A stretch of 64,000 bases of DNA from Polyangium fumosum (lineage in GTDB: Bacteria; Myxococcota_A; Polyangia; Polyangiales; Polyangiaceae): contig NZ_SSMQ01000065.1 of assembly GCF_005144585.1 (NCBI RefSeq), positions 1 to 64,000 of the forward strand, in the 5' to 3' direction. A program made the position numbers and the translations under genes. Below are positions 18,124-25,377 of this stretch, in pieces (within the stretch, counting starts at the first letter, position 1; the number at the start of each line of letters is the position of its first letter). The notes beneath the pieces are model-generated. The model was not told where the DNA came from. It made no database searches and saw only the letters and a program-made list of their open reading frames with translations.

Positions 18124-18675
18124 TCACCGCGCGCCGCGCGAAGCATTACGCAGCCTCTCCAGGAGGACGCGGGCCAGGCGGCGGAGCTTCTTCCAGAGCG
18201 ATGGGGATTCCACCACGGCGGCGTCGAGCGGCGCGGGCGCCTCGGGCTCGGCCGTCTCCGCGGCCCAAGCGATGAGGCGTTCCCGCAAGGCCGCGGGTGC
18301 CGGGGCGCGCGGCGCGAGCGCTTCGAGGACGCCGTCGAGCTCCTCGGGGAACGGCTCCGACGTCTCCTCGGCCCAGGTCACGAGCTGCTCGCGCAACGCG
18401 TCCGGCGCACGCACGTCGGGGTCGGGCGCGAGCGCCGCGAGCACCGAGCGCAGGATCGGATCGGAGGCCGGTTCCGGCTCCGGTGCGACGCTCGGCGGGG
18501 GCGCGGGCGGGACGAACGGCGCGGGCATCGGGCGCGGCGCGTGCGGCTCGGTGCGCTTCTTGGCCGCCTCGCGGACGTCGTTGCGTGGGCGGACGAAGAG
18601 CGTGATGAGCTTCGCGAACCCCGTTTTCGGCGCGGGCGCCTGGGTTTGTCGCTTCCTCGCCTGCGAGCGCTTCAT
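18124..18675 (-). CDS. Protein with a duplicated domain, translationally coupled to a sigma factor gene
   Basis: 183 aa. Its ATG overlaps the stop of the upstream sigma factor gene (ATGA, 18672-18675), so the two are co-translated. A basic N-terminus and a Pro-rich linker lead to two similar units of about 35 residues: LRSVLAALAP..LREQLVTWAEETSEP and LDGVLEALAP..LRERLIAWAAETAEP. A basic tail follows (KKLRRLARVLLERLRN). No family is recognised and there is no membrane segment. The position suggests a role with the sigma factor, for example as a soluble regulator, but that is inference from context only. Confidence 0.65.
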   Translation of the reverse strand: MKRSQARKRQTQAPAPKTGFAKLITLFVRPRNDVREAAKKRTEPHAPRPMPAPFVPPAPPPSVAPEPEPASDPILRSVLAALAPDPDVRAPDALREQLVTWAEETSEPFPEELDGVLEALAPRAPAPAALRERLIAWAAETAEPEAPAPLDAAVVESPSLWKKLRRLARVLLERLRNASRGAR

Positions 18676-19232
18676 AACTCGCCCCCGGACAGCTTGAGTT
18701 TTTCGATCAGCCGCGAGAGCCGTGATTTCACGGTCCCGAGCGGGATGGAGAGCGCCTGCGCGATGTCATCGTAGCTGAGATCCTCCTGGTATCGGAGCAA
18801 GAGGAGCGCGCGATCGGTCTCGTTCAGGTCCTTCACCACGCCGCTCACGCGCTCGGCGCGCTGCCTTTGCTCGATGCGCGAGATGGGGTCCGTGCTCGCC
18901 GGGTCCGTGGCCTCGTCCGCGCCCGGCTCCTCGAACACCTGGCGCTCCCGCTCCCGCCTCCGACGCACGTCGATCGCCTTGCGCACCGTGATCTTGACAA
19001 CCCACGCGTGCTTGTCCTCGACGGACGCGTCGTACCGGTGCGTGCGCATGGCCACGATGACCGCCATGAAAGCCTCCTGGGCCGCGTCGTCGACGTCGGG
19101 GCCGGCGTGGAGGACGCTGTGGACCCACCCGTAGATGAAATCCGCGAGCGTGCCCCCCGCCACCCTGTCGCCCCGAGCCGCCGCTTCCAGCAGCTCGACG
19201 GTGATGCGGTGTGTTGCTTGTCGCTTGATCAT
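18672..19232 (-). CDS. ECF-type RNA polymerase sigma factor
   Basis: 186 aa from ATG 19232 (MIKRQATHRI). Region 2 (about residues 25-95) has the typical DDAAQEAFMAVIVAMRTHRYD and WVVKITVRKAIDVRRRRER. Region 4 (about 130-180) has LNETDRALLLLRYQEDLSYD and a helix-turn-helix ending in IPLGTVKSRLSRLIEKLK. All elements of group 4 sigma factors are present. It overlaps and is coupled to the duplicated-domain gene. Its upstream region holds the palindrome array at 19240-19459, a possible autoregulatory region. Confidence 0.92.
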   Translation of the reverse strand: MIKRQATHRITVELLEAAARGDRVAGGTLADFIYGWVHSVLHAGPDVDDAAQEAFMAVIVAMRTHRYDASVEDKHAWVVKITVRKAIDVRRRRERERQVFEEPGADEATDPASTDPISRIEQRQRAERVSGVVKDLNETDRALLLLRYQEDLSYDDIAQALSIPLGTVKSRLSRLIEKLKLSGGEL

Positions 19233-19235
19233 GAA

Positions 19236-19459
19236 ACGTCCGGGCCTACCACGAGCGAGCGCGGCGGATGGTTCCCTCATTTCGAACGTCGCGACGTCGC
19301 GACGTTCGAAATGGAGCGTCCGGGCGTACCACGCAGGAGGGGGCGGATGGTTCCATCATTTCGAACGTCGCGACGTCGCGACGTTCGAAATGATGCGTCC
19401 GGACGTACCACGAACGAGGGCAGCGGATGGTTCCCTCGTTTCGAACGTCGCGACGTCGC
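19236..19459. repeat. Tandem repeat of about 79 bp, 2.6 copies, each centred on a large perfect palindrome
   Basis: Three successive units share GGCGGATGGTTCC, a palindrome and a CGTCCGG.CGTACCACG segment. The first palindrome (19279-19312) is 34 nt and perfect, with the half site ATTTCGAACGTCGCGAC. The second (19354-19395) is 42 nt and perfect because of compensating flanking bases. The third (19439-19459) keeps the left part only. The array sits between the end of the 19479-20549 gene and the sigma gene start, so it is the leader/promoter region of the sigma operon. It could be an operator cluster, a structured leader or an expanded chromosomal repeat. The 16-nt core GTCGCGACGTCGCGAC recurs in the mobile element at 30657-30672. 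Confidence 0.85.
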
Positions 19460-19478
19460 TCCCGGCCCGACGGGCCCT

Positions 19479-20549
19479 TCAGCGCCGCTCGGGCAAGACG
19501 ATCACGGTCCCCTCGGACGAAAGCTCGAGCCTCCGCCGCGCCGCTCCCTCCGTCATTTCGACCTCCATCTTTCCGGGCGCGACGACACGCGCCGTGGGGC
19601 GCTTCGGCGTTTTTCCGGACGGGCGCCCCACCGCGATGGGCGCGGGCCAGAGCCCTTTCCCGCGCTCGTCGTACCGCATCGCGAACACGGCCTCCTCGCG
19701 CCGCGAAAGCGGCCCTTCGGCCGTGCCCGCGCCGACGAGGACAAACGTATCCTCGGTATCGACCAGGATCCCGACGGCCGCGCCCGGATCCGGCTTCCAC
19801 GGGAGCGTCAGCCCCGAGCGGCCCCACGCGCGCATGCCCCGCTCGTCGATCCGCGACGCGCGCGCCTCGCCTTCGCCCGCGGCCACGACGACATGCCCGT
19901 GCCCGGGCCAGTACAGCGCGGAGATCGCCTCGCAATGGGGGATCTCCACGACCTCGTAATCGGCGAAGATCCCGCCCTCCGAGGTCCAGGCGCGGAGCGC
20001 CGCGAGCCCGCCCGCCGCGTCGCAAAAGGCCACGCCGACCGACGCCTCCGGGCCCCGCACGACGGTCATCTCCCGCACGCCCGGCACGACCCCCGCGAGC
20101 GGCATTTCCTTCGTCCACGCCCGCGTGCCGTCCGCCGCGACGACCAGCACGAGAGGTTTGTCGGGCTGGGACGAATCCTGGATCAAGAGCGCCTGCCGAT
20201 CGCCCGGGAGCGTCTCCACCTGCAACGAGAGCGGGAGCCCCACGTGCTCCCCGAAATGCGAGAGGACGGCGTCACGATGCAGGGAGAGCCGCGGATCGTC
20301 TTCGATTCGCTTGACGTCCGAGCGTCGGGGTTCGGTCGCTGGCAGCGAATGATCAGAGGGCCCCTCGGGCGCGGGCGCGAGGTCGGGCGGCGACGACGCG
20401 GGATTCGCGCCCGCGGAGGTGGTCGCCGCGGGCGAAGCGTCGGTCCCTGCGTCGGCTGGCGCGGCGCTCTCGTCGCGGCGGCAGGCGGGGAGAACGACGA
20501 GCGCGGCGGTGACGAGGAGCGTACCTGACGAACGCCTTCGAATCATCAC
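19479..20549 (-). CDS. Lipoprotein of unknown function
   Basis: 356 aa with a lipoprotein signal (LVTAALVVLPAC) and an Ala/Pro-rich spacer. The body is a series of beta-strand-rich segments with repeated hydrophobic-acidic patterns (LVLVVAADGTRAWTKEM, GHVVVAAGEGEARASRIDE, FVLVGAGTAEGPLSRREE). These resemble beta-propeller-type blades, although I cannot assign a named family. It is in the same direction as the following lipoprotein gene (20578-21201), 28 bp away, and may share its transcript. Confidence 0.7.
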   Translation of the reverse strand: MMIRRRSSGTLLVTAALVVLPACRRDESAAPADAGTDASPAATTSAGANPASSPPDLAPAPEGPSDHSLPATEPRRSDVKRIEDDPRLSLHRDAVLSHFGEHVGLPLSLQVETLPGDRQALLIQDSSQPDKPLVLVVAADGTRAWTKEMPLAGVVPGVREMTVVRGPEASVGVAFCDAAGGLAALRAWTSEGGIFADYEVVEIPHCEAISALYWPGHGHVVVAAGEGEARASRIDERGMRAWGRSGLTLPWKPDPGAAVGILVDTEDTFVLVGAGTAEGPLSRREEAVFAMRYDERGKGLWPAPIAVGRPSGKTPKRPTARVVAPGKMEVEMTEGAARRRLELSSEGTVIVLPERR

Positions 20550-20577
20550 GCGGAGTGTACCGCCCGGACGAGCCGCC

Positions 20578-21201
20578 TCAAGGACCGTCGAAGGTCGCGA
20601 CCTCGGAGACGTAGGCCTCGTCGCCGCACGTGCTCACGAGGACGAGTGAACGAGCGCGTTGCCGCGGCAGCGGGAAAAACGCCACGAGGTGCGTGCCGCC
20701 GTCCTCCCCGCGCTGGTGTTCGGGCGCGACGAGCGTGGTCTTCGTGCCGTCGAGCACGACGACCGTGGAGGCGCAGCCCTTCGCGTCCGCAGGCAAATCC
20801 GTGGTGCAGGACTCGTTCGTGCACGCGAGCGGCAGGGGCCGCGGCGGGCGCGCGTGGGCCGGATCGAGATCGATCGCCGCGTGAAGCGAGCCGTCCTGCT
20901 CCTCGATGCGGAAATCACGGCCGGGCACGAGCACGCGCGGGCGCAGCCCGGGCACGTGGACGAAGAGCGGAATGTGGTCCGGGGGCACGCTCCGCGCGCC
21001 GTACGTCCCGACGAACCGGCCCGACGTGTCCACGGGGAAAACGCTCTTCGCGCCTTCGAGCGGGACCACAAGCGCGGCGTCGGTGGCTCGGGGGAGCCGG
21101 ATTCGCCCCTCGACGTGGACGCGGGAGGTCCGGTCGCACCCCGCGATCACGAGCGCGCCGAGCCCGAGCACGACCCTGGATCGAACGAGGCGACGCCCCA
21201 T
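20578..21201 (-). CDS. Small lipoprotein of unknown function
   Basis: 207 aa from ATG 21201 (MGRRLVRSRVVLGLGALVIAGC); an ATG at 21219 is an equally possible start. The lipobox Cys is clear. The mature part is beta-rich (HVEGRIRLPRATDAALVVPL, FVGTYGAR) and contains two Cys pairs (ACTNESC, KGC), suggesting a periplasmic disulfide-bonded domain. No family recognised. Probably co-transcribed with 19479-20549. It is divergent from comM. Confidence 0.65.
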   Translation of the reverse strand: MGRRLVRSRVVLGLGALVIAGCDRTSRVHVEGRIRLPRATDAALVVPLEGAKSVFPVDTSGRFVGTYGARSVPPDHIPLFVHVPGLRPRVLVPGRDFRIEEQDGSLHAAIDLDPAHARPPRPLPLACTNESCTTDLPADAKGCASTVVVLDGTKTTLVAPEHQRGEDGGTHLVAFFPLPRQRARSLVLVSTCGDEAYVSEVATFDGP

Positions 21202-23773
21202 CGGCGACGACCCTACCATGCGCGCGGGGAAGGGGGGACCCCTGGCGGCCGCCAGGCGGAAATCCGCGCCGCCACCCCGCGCCGCTCGAAAACCGCGGGG
21301 TTTTCCGCAGGTCTCGGTCCGGCACGGCGCTCGCAAAAAGGGCGGGCATGCAGGCGACGGCCCTGACCTTCCTCCTCGTCGGCCTCGACGCGTTTCCCGT
21401 GCGCGTCGAGGTGGACTCCGGCCGCGGGCCGGCGTCGTTCCAGCTCGTCGGGCTCGCCGAGGCGAGCGTGCGCGAGAGCCGCGTCCGCGTGCGCGCGGCG
21501 CTCTCGCAGATCGGCGTGGCCCTCGACGAGCACGTGATCACGGTGAACCTGGCGCCCGCCGATCTGCGCAAGAGCGGCGGCGCGTTCGACCTGGCGATCG
21601 CCATGGCGGTGCTCGGCGCGCTCGGCAAGGTGCCGGGCGAGGCGCTGCGCGGGCTCGCGTTCCTCGGCGAGCTCTCGCTGACCGGCGCGATCCGGCCCGT
21701 GCGTGGGGTCTTGCCCGCGCTGCGCGGCGCGGCGGCGCGTGGGCTCGGGCGCGCGGTGGTCCCGCGGCACAACGGGGCCGAGGCGGCGAGCGTGCCGGGC
21801 ATCGACGTCCTCGTGGCCGACCACCTCGGCGATGTCGTGTCGGCCCTCGCGGGCGGAGACGACCTCCCGTCGGCCGGGCCGCGCCCGTCGCTCGCGACAA
21901 ACCACGCGGAGGCGGCCGTGGATCTCGCGGAGGTGCGGGGCCAGCACGTGGCGCGGCGCGCGCTGGAGATCGCGGCGGCGGGCGGGCACAACCTCCTGAT
22001 GATGGGCCCGCCGGGCGCGGGGGATTCTGGTTCCTCTGACCCACGACGTGCTCTCGTGCCTGCCAGCACCGTCATAAGCCGTTCGCTGGGTGGAGCGGCG
22101 TCGTTGGCCGGGAGCATCTCGCGGATCGGTAGCGCCAGAGAGACCGTGAACTCGGTGTTCGACATGGCACGCACCTGAAAGTCGTGCGCGCGCTTGAACT
22201 CCTGGAAGAGGGCGCGCTGGTACTGGGGGCGGTCCTCGACCCTCTTCTTGAGCTTTTGGAGGTACTCGCGGACGCGTTCGACCGTGATCTTGCTCGGCGC
22301 CGCGGCGGCCTGAGCTTCGAGCTCGGCAAGGTCCGCTTCGACCACCTGGAGTTCGGCGCGTAGCTCGCGTACACGGCCGAGAAGGGCAGCGTCTCCCTCA
22401 AGATCCTGCGATGACTCGAACAGGGTGAAGTACTTCGCGATCGCGCCCTTGAGCTCGTCGCGCCTGCGCCTGAGTGCAGGCACCCGTCGCTGCACGGCAG
22501 GTTGCTCTGCTTCGAGCTTCTTCTGGAGCCGCTCCACGTGCTCCATCACGAACTCCGGCGAGGACAGGATTTCGTGGAGCCAGCTCCAGACGCCGTCTTG
22601 TAGGCCGGTGGCGTTGATGAGCGGGAAGGAGCAGAGATCTGGCCCTCCCGTATGTCGGCGAGAGCAGATGTAGTAGCGCCGCGTCGAATGATGGGTCCAC
22701 TTTCCAATGACGCGACTGCCGCAGCTTGGACAATGTAGAATGCCCGTGAGCGAGAAGGTCTCGTTCGCCTTCGGCCCCGGCCGCTGCCTCTTGACGGTGT
22801 TCTCTGACGTCTTGACGGACTGCGTCTTTTCCCAAGTGTCGGGCGTAATGAGCGGAGGATGCTCGCCCTGGTAGAGCTTCTGCTTGTAACGCGGGAGGCG
22901 AGAAGGGAGCCGCTCTTCGTACGCCCCTTCGTCGTAGGTCGTGAAGCCTGCGTACGCGGGATTGTTAATGATGCGGTTGACGTAGTTCGAGAGCCAGGCA
23001 CAGCCGTTGCGCGTCTTGTAGCCGCGCTCGTTCAAATGCCTGCAGATCCGCTTGCAGCCGTACCGGTACTGGGGCGCGGTGTAGAGTTCGAAGATGAGAC
23101 GAACGATTTCGGCTTCTTTTTCATCGATGTACCAGCACTTCCCGACGGGGTACTCGAGGCACGCACCCTTGTACGCCTCATCGGGCGAGTGGCCCACCGC
23201 CACAAGGTCCTTGATACGGCGCGACTGTGACGTGTAACCGAACGGCGGAGGGCCACCTCCGGTCTTCCCCTTGGTGGCCTTGCCACGCTTCATCTCTCGG
23301 ATGCGTTCAGCCGTGAGGTTGACCTCGAGTTCACTGGCGGCACCGAGAACCTGCAGCGAGAAGCGCCCGTGGGCGCTCTTGTAATCGTACTGATGGGAGA
23401 AATCCCATAGCTCTACGCCACGAGCCCGCAGGGCGCTGAGTACTTGCGCCTGGATCTCGTTGGTTCTCCAAAGTCGATCCGTGTGGCGTGCGCAGATCCC
23501 GACGATGCGTCCAGCTGCGACATCATCGAGAAGCACCTTGAGTGCGGGCCTCTTGTCGACCCAGAGCTCGGCCGAGACGTGCTTCGGTTCGATGTAGATC
23601 TTGTAGTTCGTCCAGCCACGCTGCCTCGCCACTTCGCGTGCACGGTTCGTCTGGTTCGGGATGGAGAGGTCGACGGTGACGCTCTCTTCCCTGGTGACAC
23701 GCACGTAAAAGGCCCACCAACGTGCAGGCGCCGGGCCGTCTCCCCAAGATTGAAGCTCAGCTGCGGTCATCAT
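20915..23773 (-). CDS. Large serine recombinase (site-specific integrase) reading across the att junction
   Basis: The family part is about residues 1-584 (22023-23773). It has a resolvase catalytic domain (FYVRVTREESVTVDLSIPNQ ... ARHTDRLWRT), a Recombinase domain (GGGPPFGY-like GGGPPPFGYTSQ, AYAGFTTY), a zinc ribbon (HCPSCGSRVIGKW ... CSRRHTGGPDLC) and a long coiled coil. The position of the catalytic serine in RVS is Thr here (RVT). No stop codon occurs inside the element: the frame continues through the junction into antisense comM to 20915, giving 952 aa. In the excised circle the C-terminus would differ. The start overlaps the upstream gene by 17 bp. Confidence 0.85.
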   Translation of the reverse strand: MMTAAELQSWGDGPAPARWWAFYVRVTREESVTVDLSIPNQTNRAREVARQRGWTNYKIYIEPKHVSAELWVDKRPALKVLLDDVAAGRIVGICARHTDRLWRTNEIQAQVLSALRARGVELWDFSHQYDYKSAHGRFSLQVLGAASELEVNLTAERIREMKRGKATKGKTGGGPPPFGYTSQSRRIKDLVAVGHSPDEAYKGACLEYPVGKCWYIDEKEAEIVRLIFELYTAPQYRYGCKRICRHLNERGYKTRNGCAWLSNYVNRIINNPAYAGFTTYDEGAYEERLPSRLPRYKQKLYQGEHPPLITPDTWEKTQSVKTSENTVKRQRPGPKANETFSLTGILHCPSCGSRVIGKWTHHSTRRYYICSRRHTGGPDLCSFPLINATGLQDGVWSWLHEILSSPEFVMEHVERLQKKLEAEQPAVQRRVPALRRRRDELKGAIAKYFTLFESSQDLEGDAALLGRVRELRAELQVVEADLAELEAQAAAAPSKITVERVREYLQKLKKRVEDRPQYQRALFQEFKRAHDFQVRAMSNTEFTVSLALPIREMLPANDAAPPSERLMTVLAGTRARRGSEEPESPAPGGPIIRRLCPPAAAISSARRATCWPRTSARSTAASAWFVASDGRGPADGRSSPPARADTTSPRWSATRTSMPGTLAASAPLCRGTTARPSPRAAAPRSAGKTPRTGRIAPVSESSPRNASPRSASPGTLPSAPSTAMAIARSNAPPLLRRSAGARFTVITCSSRATPICESAARTRTRLSRTLASASPTSWNDAGPRPESTSTRTGNASRPTRRKVRAVACMPALFASAVPDRDLRKTPRFSSGAGWRRGFPPGGRQGSPLPRAHGRVVADGASPRSIQGRARARRARDRGVRPDLPRPRRGANPAPPSHRRRACGPARRREERFPRGHVGPVRRDVRRAERAPGPHSALRPRARAAPARARARP
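21348..22022 (+). pseudogene. comM: comM 5' fragment interrupted by a mobile element in the Walker A motif
   Basis: Residues 1-225 match ComM/YifB: the N-terminal Lon-substrate-binding-like domain (ASFQLVGLAEASVRESRVRV, KSGGAFDLAIAMAVLGA, FLGELSLTGAIRPVRG), then DLAEVRGQHVARRALEIAAA and NLLMMGPPGAG. In intact proteins GPPGAG is followed by KT. Here the frame turns to DSGS and ends at 22178 after about 50 unrelated codons. ComM is an AAA+ branch-migration helicase that promotes recombination during natural transformation. This copy has lost its ATPase, and the 3' part should lie beyond the right end of the element. comM is a known integration target (for example of AbaR islands in Acinetobacter). 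Confidence 0.9.
22010..22030. other. attL-like junction between comM and the integrated element
   Basis: ComM similarity ends within GGCGCGGGG at 22014-22022, and unrelated sequence (ATTCTGG and onward) begins next. The serine recombinase gene is the first gene inside, transcribed toward the junction, as is usual for integrase-att arrangements. The exact crossover dinucleotide cannot be fixed without the right junction or an uninterrupted comM. Confidence 0.7.
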
Positions 23774-24530
23774 CTTCGTGCACCAGTTCTACAAGTAGCT
23801 CGCTTACGACGTCGAGAACATCATCTGAGAGCCGAAATCCGCGAGTCGCAAGCTCACGGGTGGGTTGGTCGACGGGCTTTATACATGCCGTGACTTCGTA
23901 GTTTCCTTCCTTTGGCGTTGAGCGGTGTAGCGAGACCACGAAGGATCCTCGTACGACAGGGAGCGTGTTTGCGTCGCGGCTGGGTTTTCGAGGCGACGTT
24001 GTGGGCTCGGAGCGTTCTCGCCCAGCGCTTAGTGCAGACGTATTGTGCGGACGGTCCGTAGGTTGTCCGAGCGCAACAACGTCTGGTTCTGGCTCTGGTC
24101 GCGGTGGCTCCGGCGATGCCATCGCCGCGTTCACGCGTGTCGAGGGGCGGCGCGCCTTGGGCGTACGAGGCCGCGCGCTCGTCGTGGTCTCGGGGCGTGC
24201 GGTGCGGGCAGCGTCATTCCGCGCCTTCATCCGCTCTGCCCGAGCCATCTCGGCGCGCCGCGCCGCCGTTCGGCGCCGGATCGCCGCGAACTGCTCGGGC
24301 GTCACACCCACGGTCTGTCGGCTGAGCTTCGCAATGCTGTACTGCCAGAGGAGCGCCGACTTGACCGGGTCGACGTCCTCGGGGTCCTCATCGGGCTCGG
24401 CTTCAGCTACGCGGTAGTAGTCGTCGTCGACGAGCCGCCAGACATCCCCCTCGTCGGGCCCATCGACGAACTGCTCGAGCTCGCCATGCGCGCCGGGCTG
24501 GGCTTCCTGCGGCAGAATCTGCTCTTCCAT
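23757..24530 (-). CDS. Unrecognised element protein co-transcribed with the recombinase
   Basis: 257 aa from ATG 24530, chosen because GAGGTGAC lies 6 bases upstream. An acidic N-terminal third (EDPEDVDPVKSALLWQYSIAKLSRQT) is followed by a basic, Ala/Arg-rich segment (ARRAEMARAERMKARNDAAR). A Pro-rich disordered stretch leads to a short C-terminal beta-rich domain (GSFVVSLHRSTPKEGNYEVTACI) and an acidic tail. No family recognised. Its end overlaps the recombinase start, so coupling is likely; it may be a directionality or accessory factor, which is inference only. Confidence 0.65.
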   Translation of the reverse strand: MEEQILPQEAQPGAHGELEQFVDGPDEGDVWRLVDDDYYRVAEAEPDEDPEDVDPVKSALLWQYSIAKLSRQTVGVTPEQFAAIRRRTAARRAEMARAERMKARNDAARTARPETTTSARPRTPKARRPSTRVNAAMASPEPPRPEPEPDVVALGQPTDRPHNTSALSAGRERSEPTTSPRKPSRDANTLPVVRGSFVVSLHRSTPKEGNYEVTACIKPVDQPTRELATRGFRLSDDVLDVVSELLVELVHEDDDRS

Positions 24531-24554
24531 CACTGTCACCTCGGGAAGCGGCAA

Positions 24555-24846
24555 GGATACTACAAGCTTGTCATCTTGGCCAGGGCACCAGGCGCCCTTC
24601 TCCGGGAGTTTGGAATTCCGGGAGCCGGGAGTACGACATCTGCCCGCTGAAGGTTTGTCTGGGAACGTGCTTATTCAGAAGAACAAGTAGTTGTTCTTGT
24701 CGCTGACTACTTGTGGCGCGCGTTCTTCTTTCGGCTTGAAATGAAGGCTCTTGCGCGATCGGCACAAGTCCTTGTTGTGCCATGAAGACCTGCAGAAGGG
24801 GGTGGGGTTCCCTTTCTACGATGCCCCGTGATGGAATACCCACACC
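24555..24846. promoter_or_regulatory. Divergent promoter region with two inverted repeats
   Basis: This 290-bp gap separates the leftward recombinase operon from the rightward MerR-like gene. It contains AAGAACAA-gtag-TTGTTCTT (24679-24698) and GGCACAA-7 nt-TTGTGCC (24761-24781). Both contain the element ACAA/TTGT. Their size and symmetry suit dimeric regulator binding, and the adjacent MerR-like protein is an obvious candidate. No confident -35/-10 pair could be assigned. Confidence 0.5.
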
Positions 24847-25311
24847 ATGGATATTACCTATACGGCAGGCGACGCGGTCCGGGTTTCCGGGTTGCGTTAT
24901 AAGAAGCTGGACGAGATTCTTCGCAGCGGGCTCCTCAAGCCCAGCGCCGGCGGAGGTCAGGGGCGCGGCTCGCCGCGTCGGTTCACGGCCCGAGATCTGC
25001 TCGCGTTGCGGCTTACGCGGGAGATCTTGAAGGCGGGTATTCGCGTGAGGACGATGGTCGGGCTCTTGCGCTACGTGCAGCGGGGCCACGGGTTCCCCGA
25101 GCTCCACGAGCTCGTGAACGTGGCCGTCTGGACCGATGGTGATGGCGTCGTCTTGTTCGACAAGACGAAAAAGAAGTCGGCCGCGGGATCGAGCGAGCGG
25201 TGCGTGAGCCACGTCGTTGACCTCGGTCCCGCCGCAGAGCGTGTGCTCCGCGGTATCGAGCGCATCGCGAACACGGAGCCGCAGAGCCGAAAGAATAAGA
25301 AGGATCGTTGA
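24847..25311 (+). CDS. MerR-like winged-helix regulator
   Basis: 154 aa. The N-terminal MerR-type helix-turn-helix covers about residues 5-75: YTAGDAVRVSGLRYKKLDEI, LRSGLLKPS, GSPRRFTARDLLALRLTREI. The C-terminal part lacks the metal-binding cysteines of classic MerR and ends in a basic tail (SRKNKKDR). Phage and ICE regulators of this shape often control integration or replication genes. It is divergent from the recombinase operon and 66 bp upstream of the large replication gene, so it could control both. Confidence 0.75.
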   Translation: MDITYTAGDAVRVSGLRYKKLDEILRSGLLKPSAGGGQGRGSPRRFTARDLLALRLTREILKAGIRVRTMVGLLRYVQRGHGFPELHELVNVAVWTDGDGVVLFDKTKKKSAAGSSERCVSHVVDLGPAAERVLRGIERIANTEPQSRKNKKDR

Positions 25312-25320
25312 AAAAGGAGA

Positions 25321-25364
25321 ACGGCTCCATCCGCTAGGTCTGCCGAGGCCGCGAATGGAGCCGT
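25321..25364 (+). promoter_or_regulatory. 10-bp inverted repeat directly upstream of the replication gene
   Basis: ACGGCTCCAT (25321-25330) and ATGGAGCCGT (25355-25364) are perfect inverted repeats around a 24-nt loop. The right arm ends next to the ribosome binding site AGGAGGTAGAC of the gene at 25378. No T-run follows, so it does not look like a terminator. It may be a leader hairpin or an operator. Confidence 0.55.
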
Positions 25365-25377
25365 CCAGGAGGTAGAC

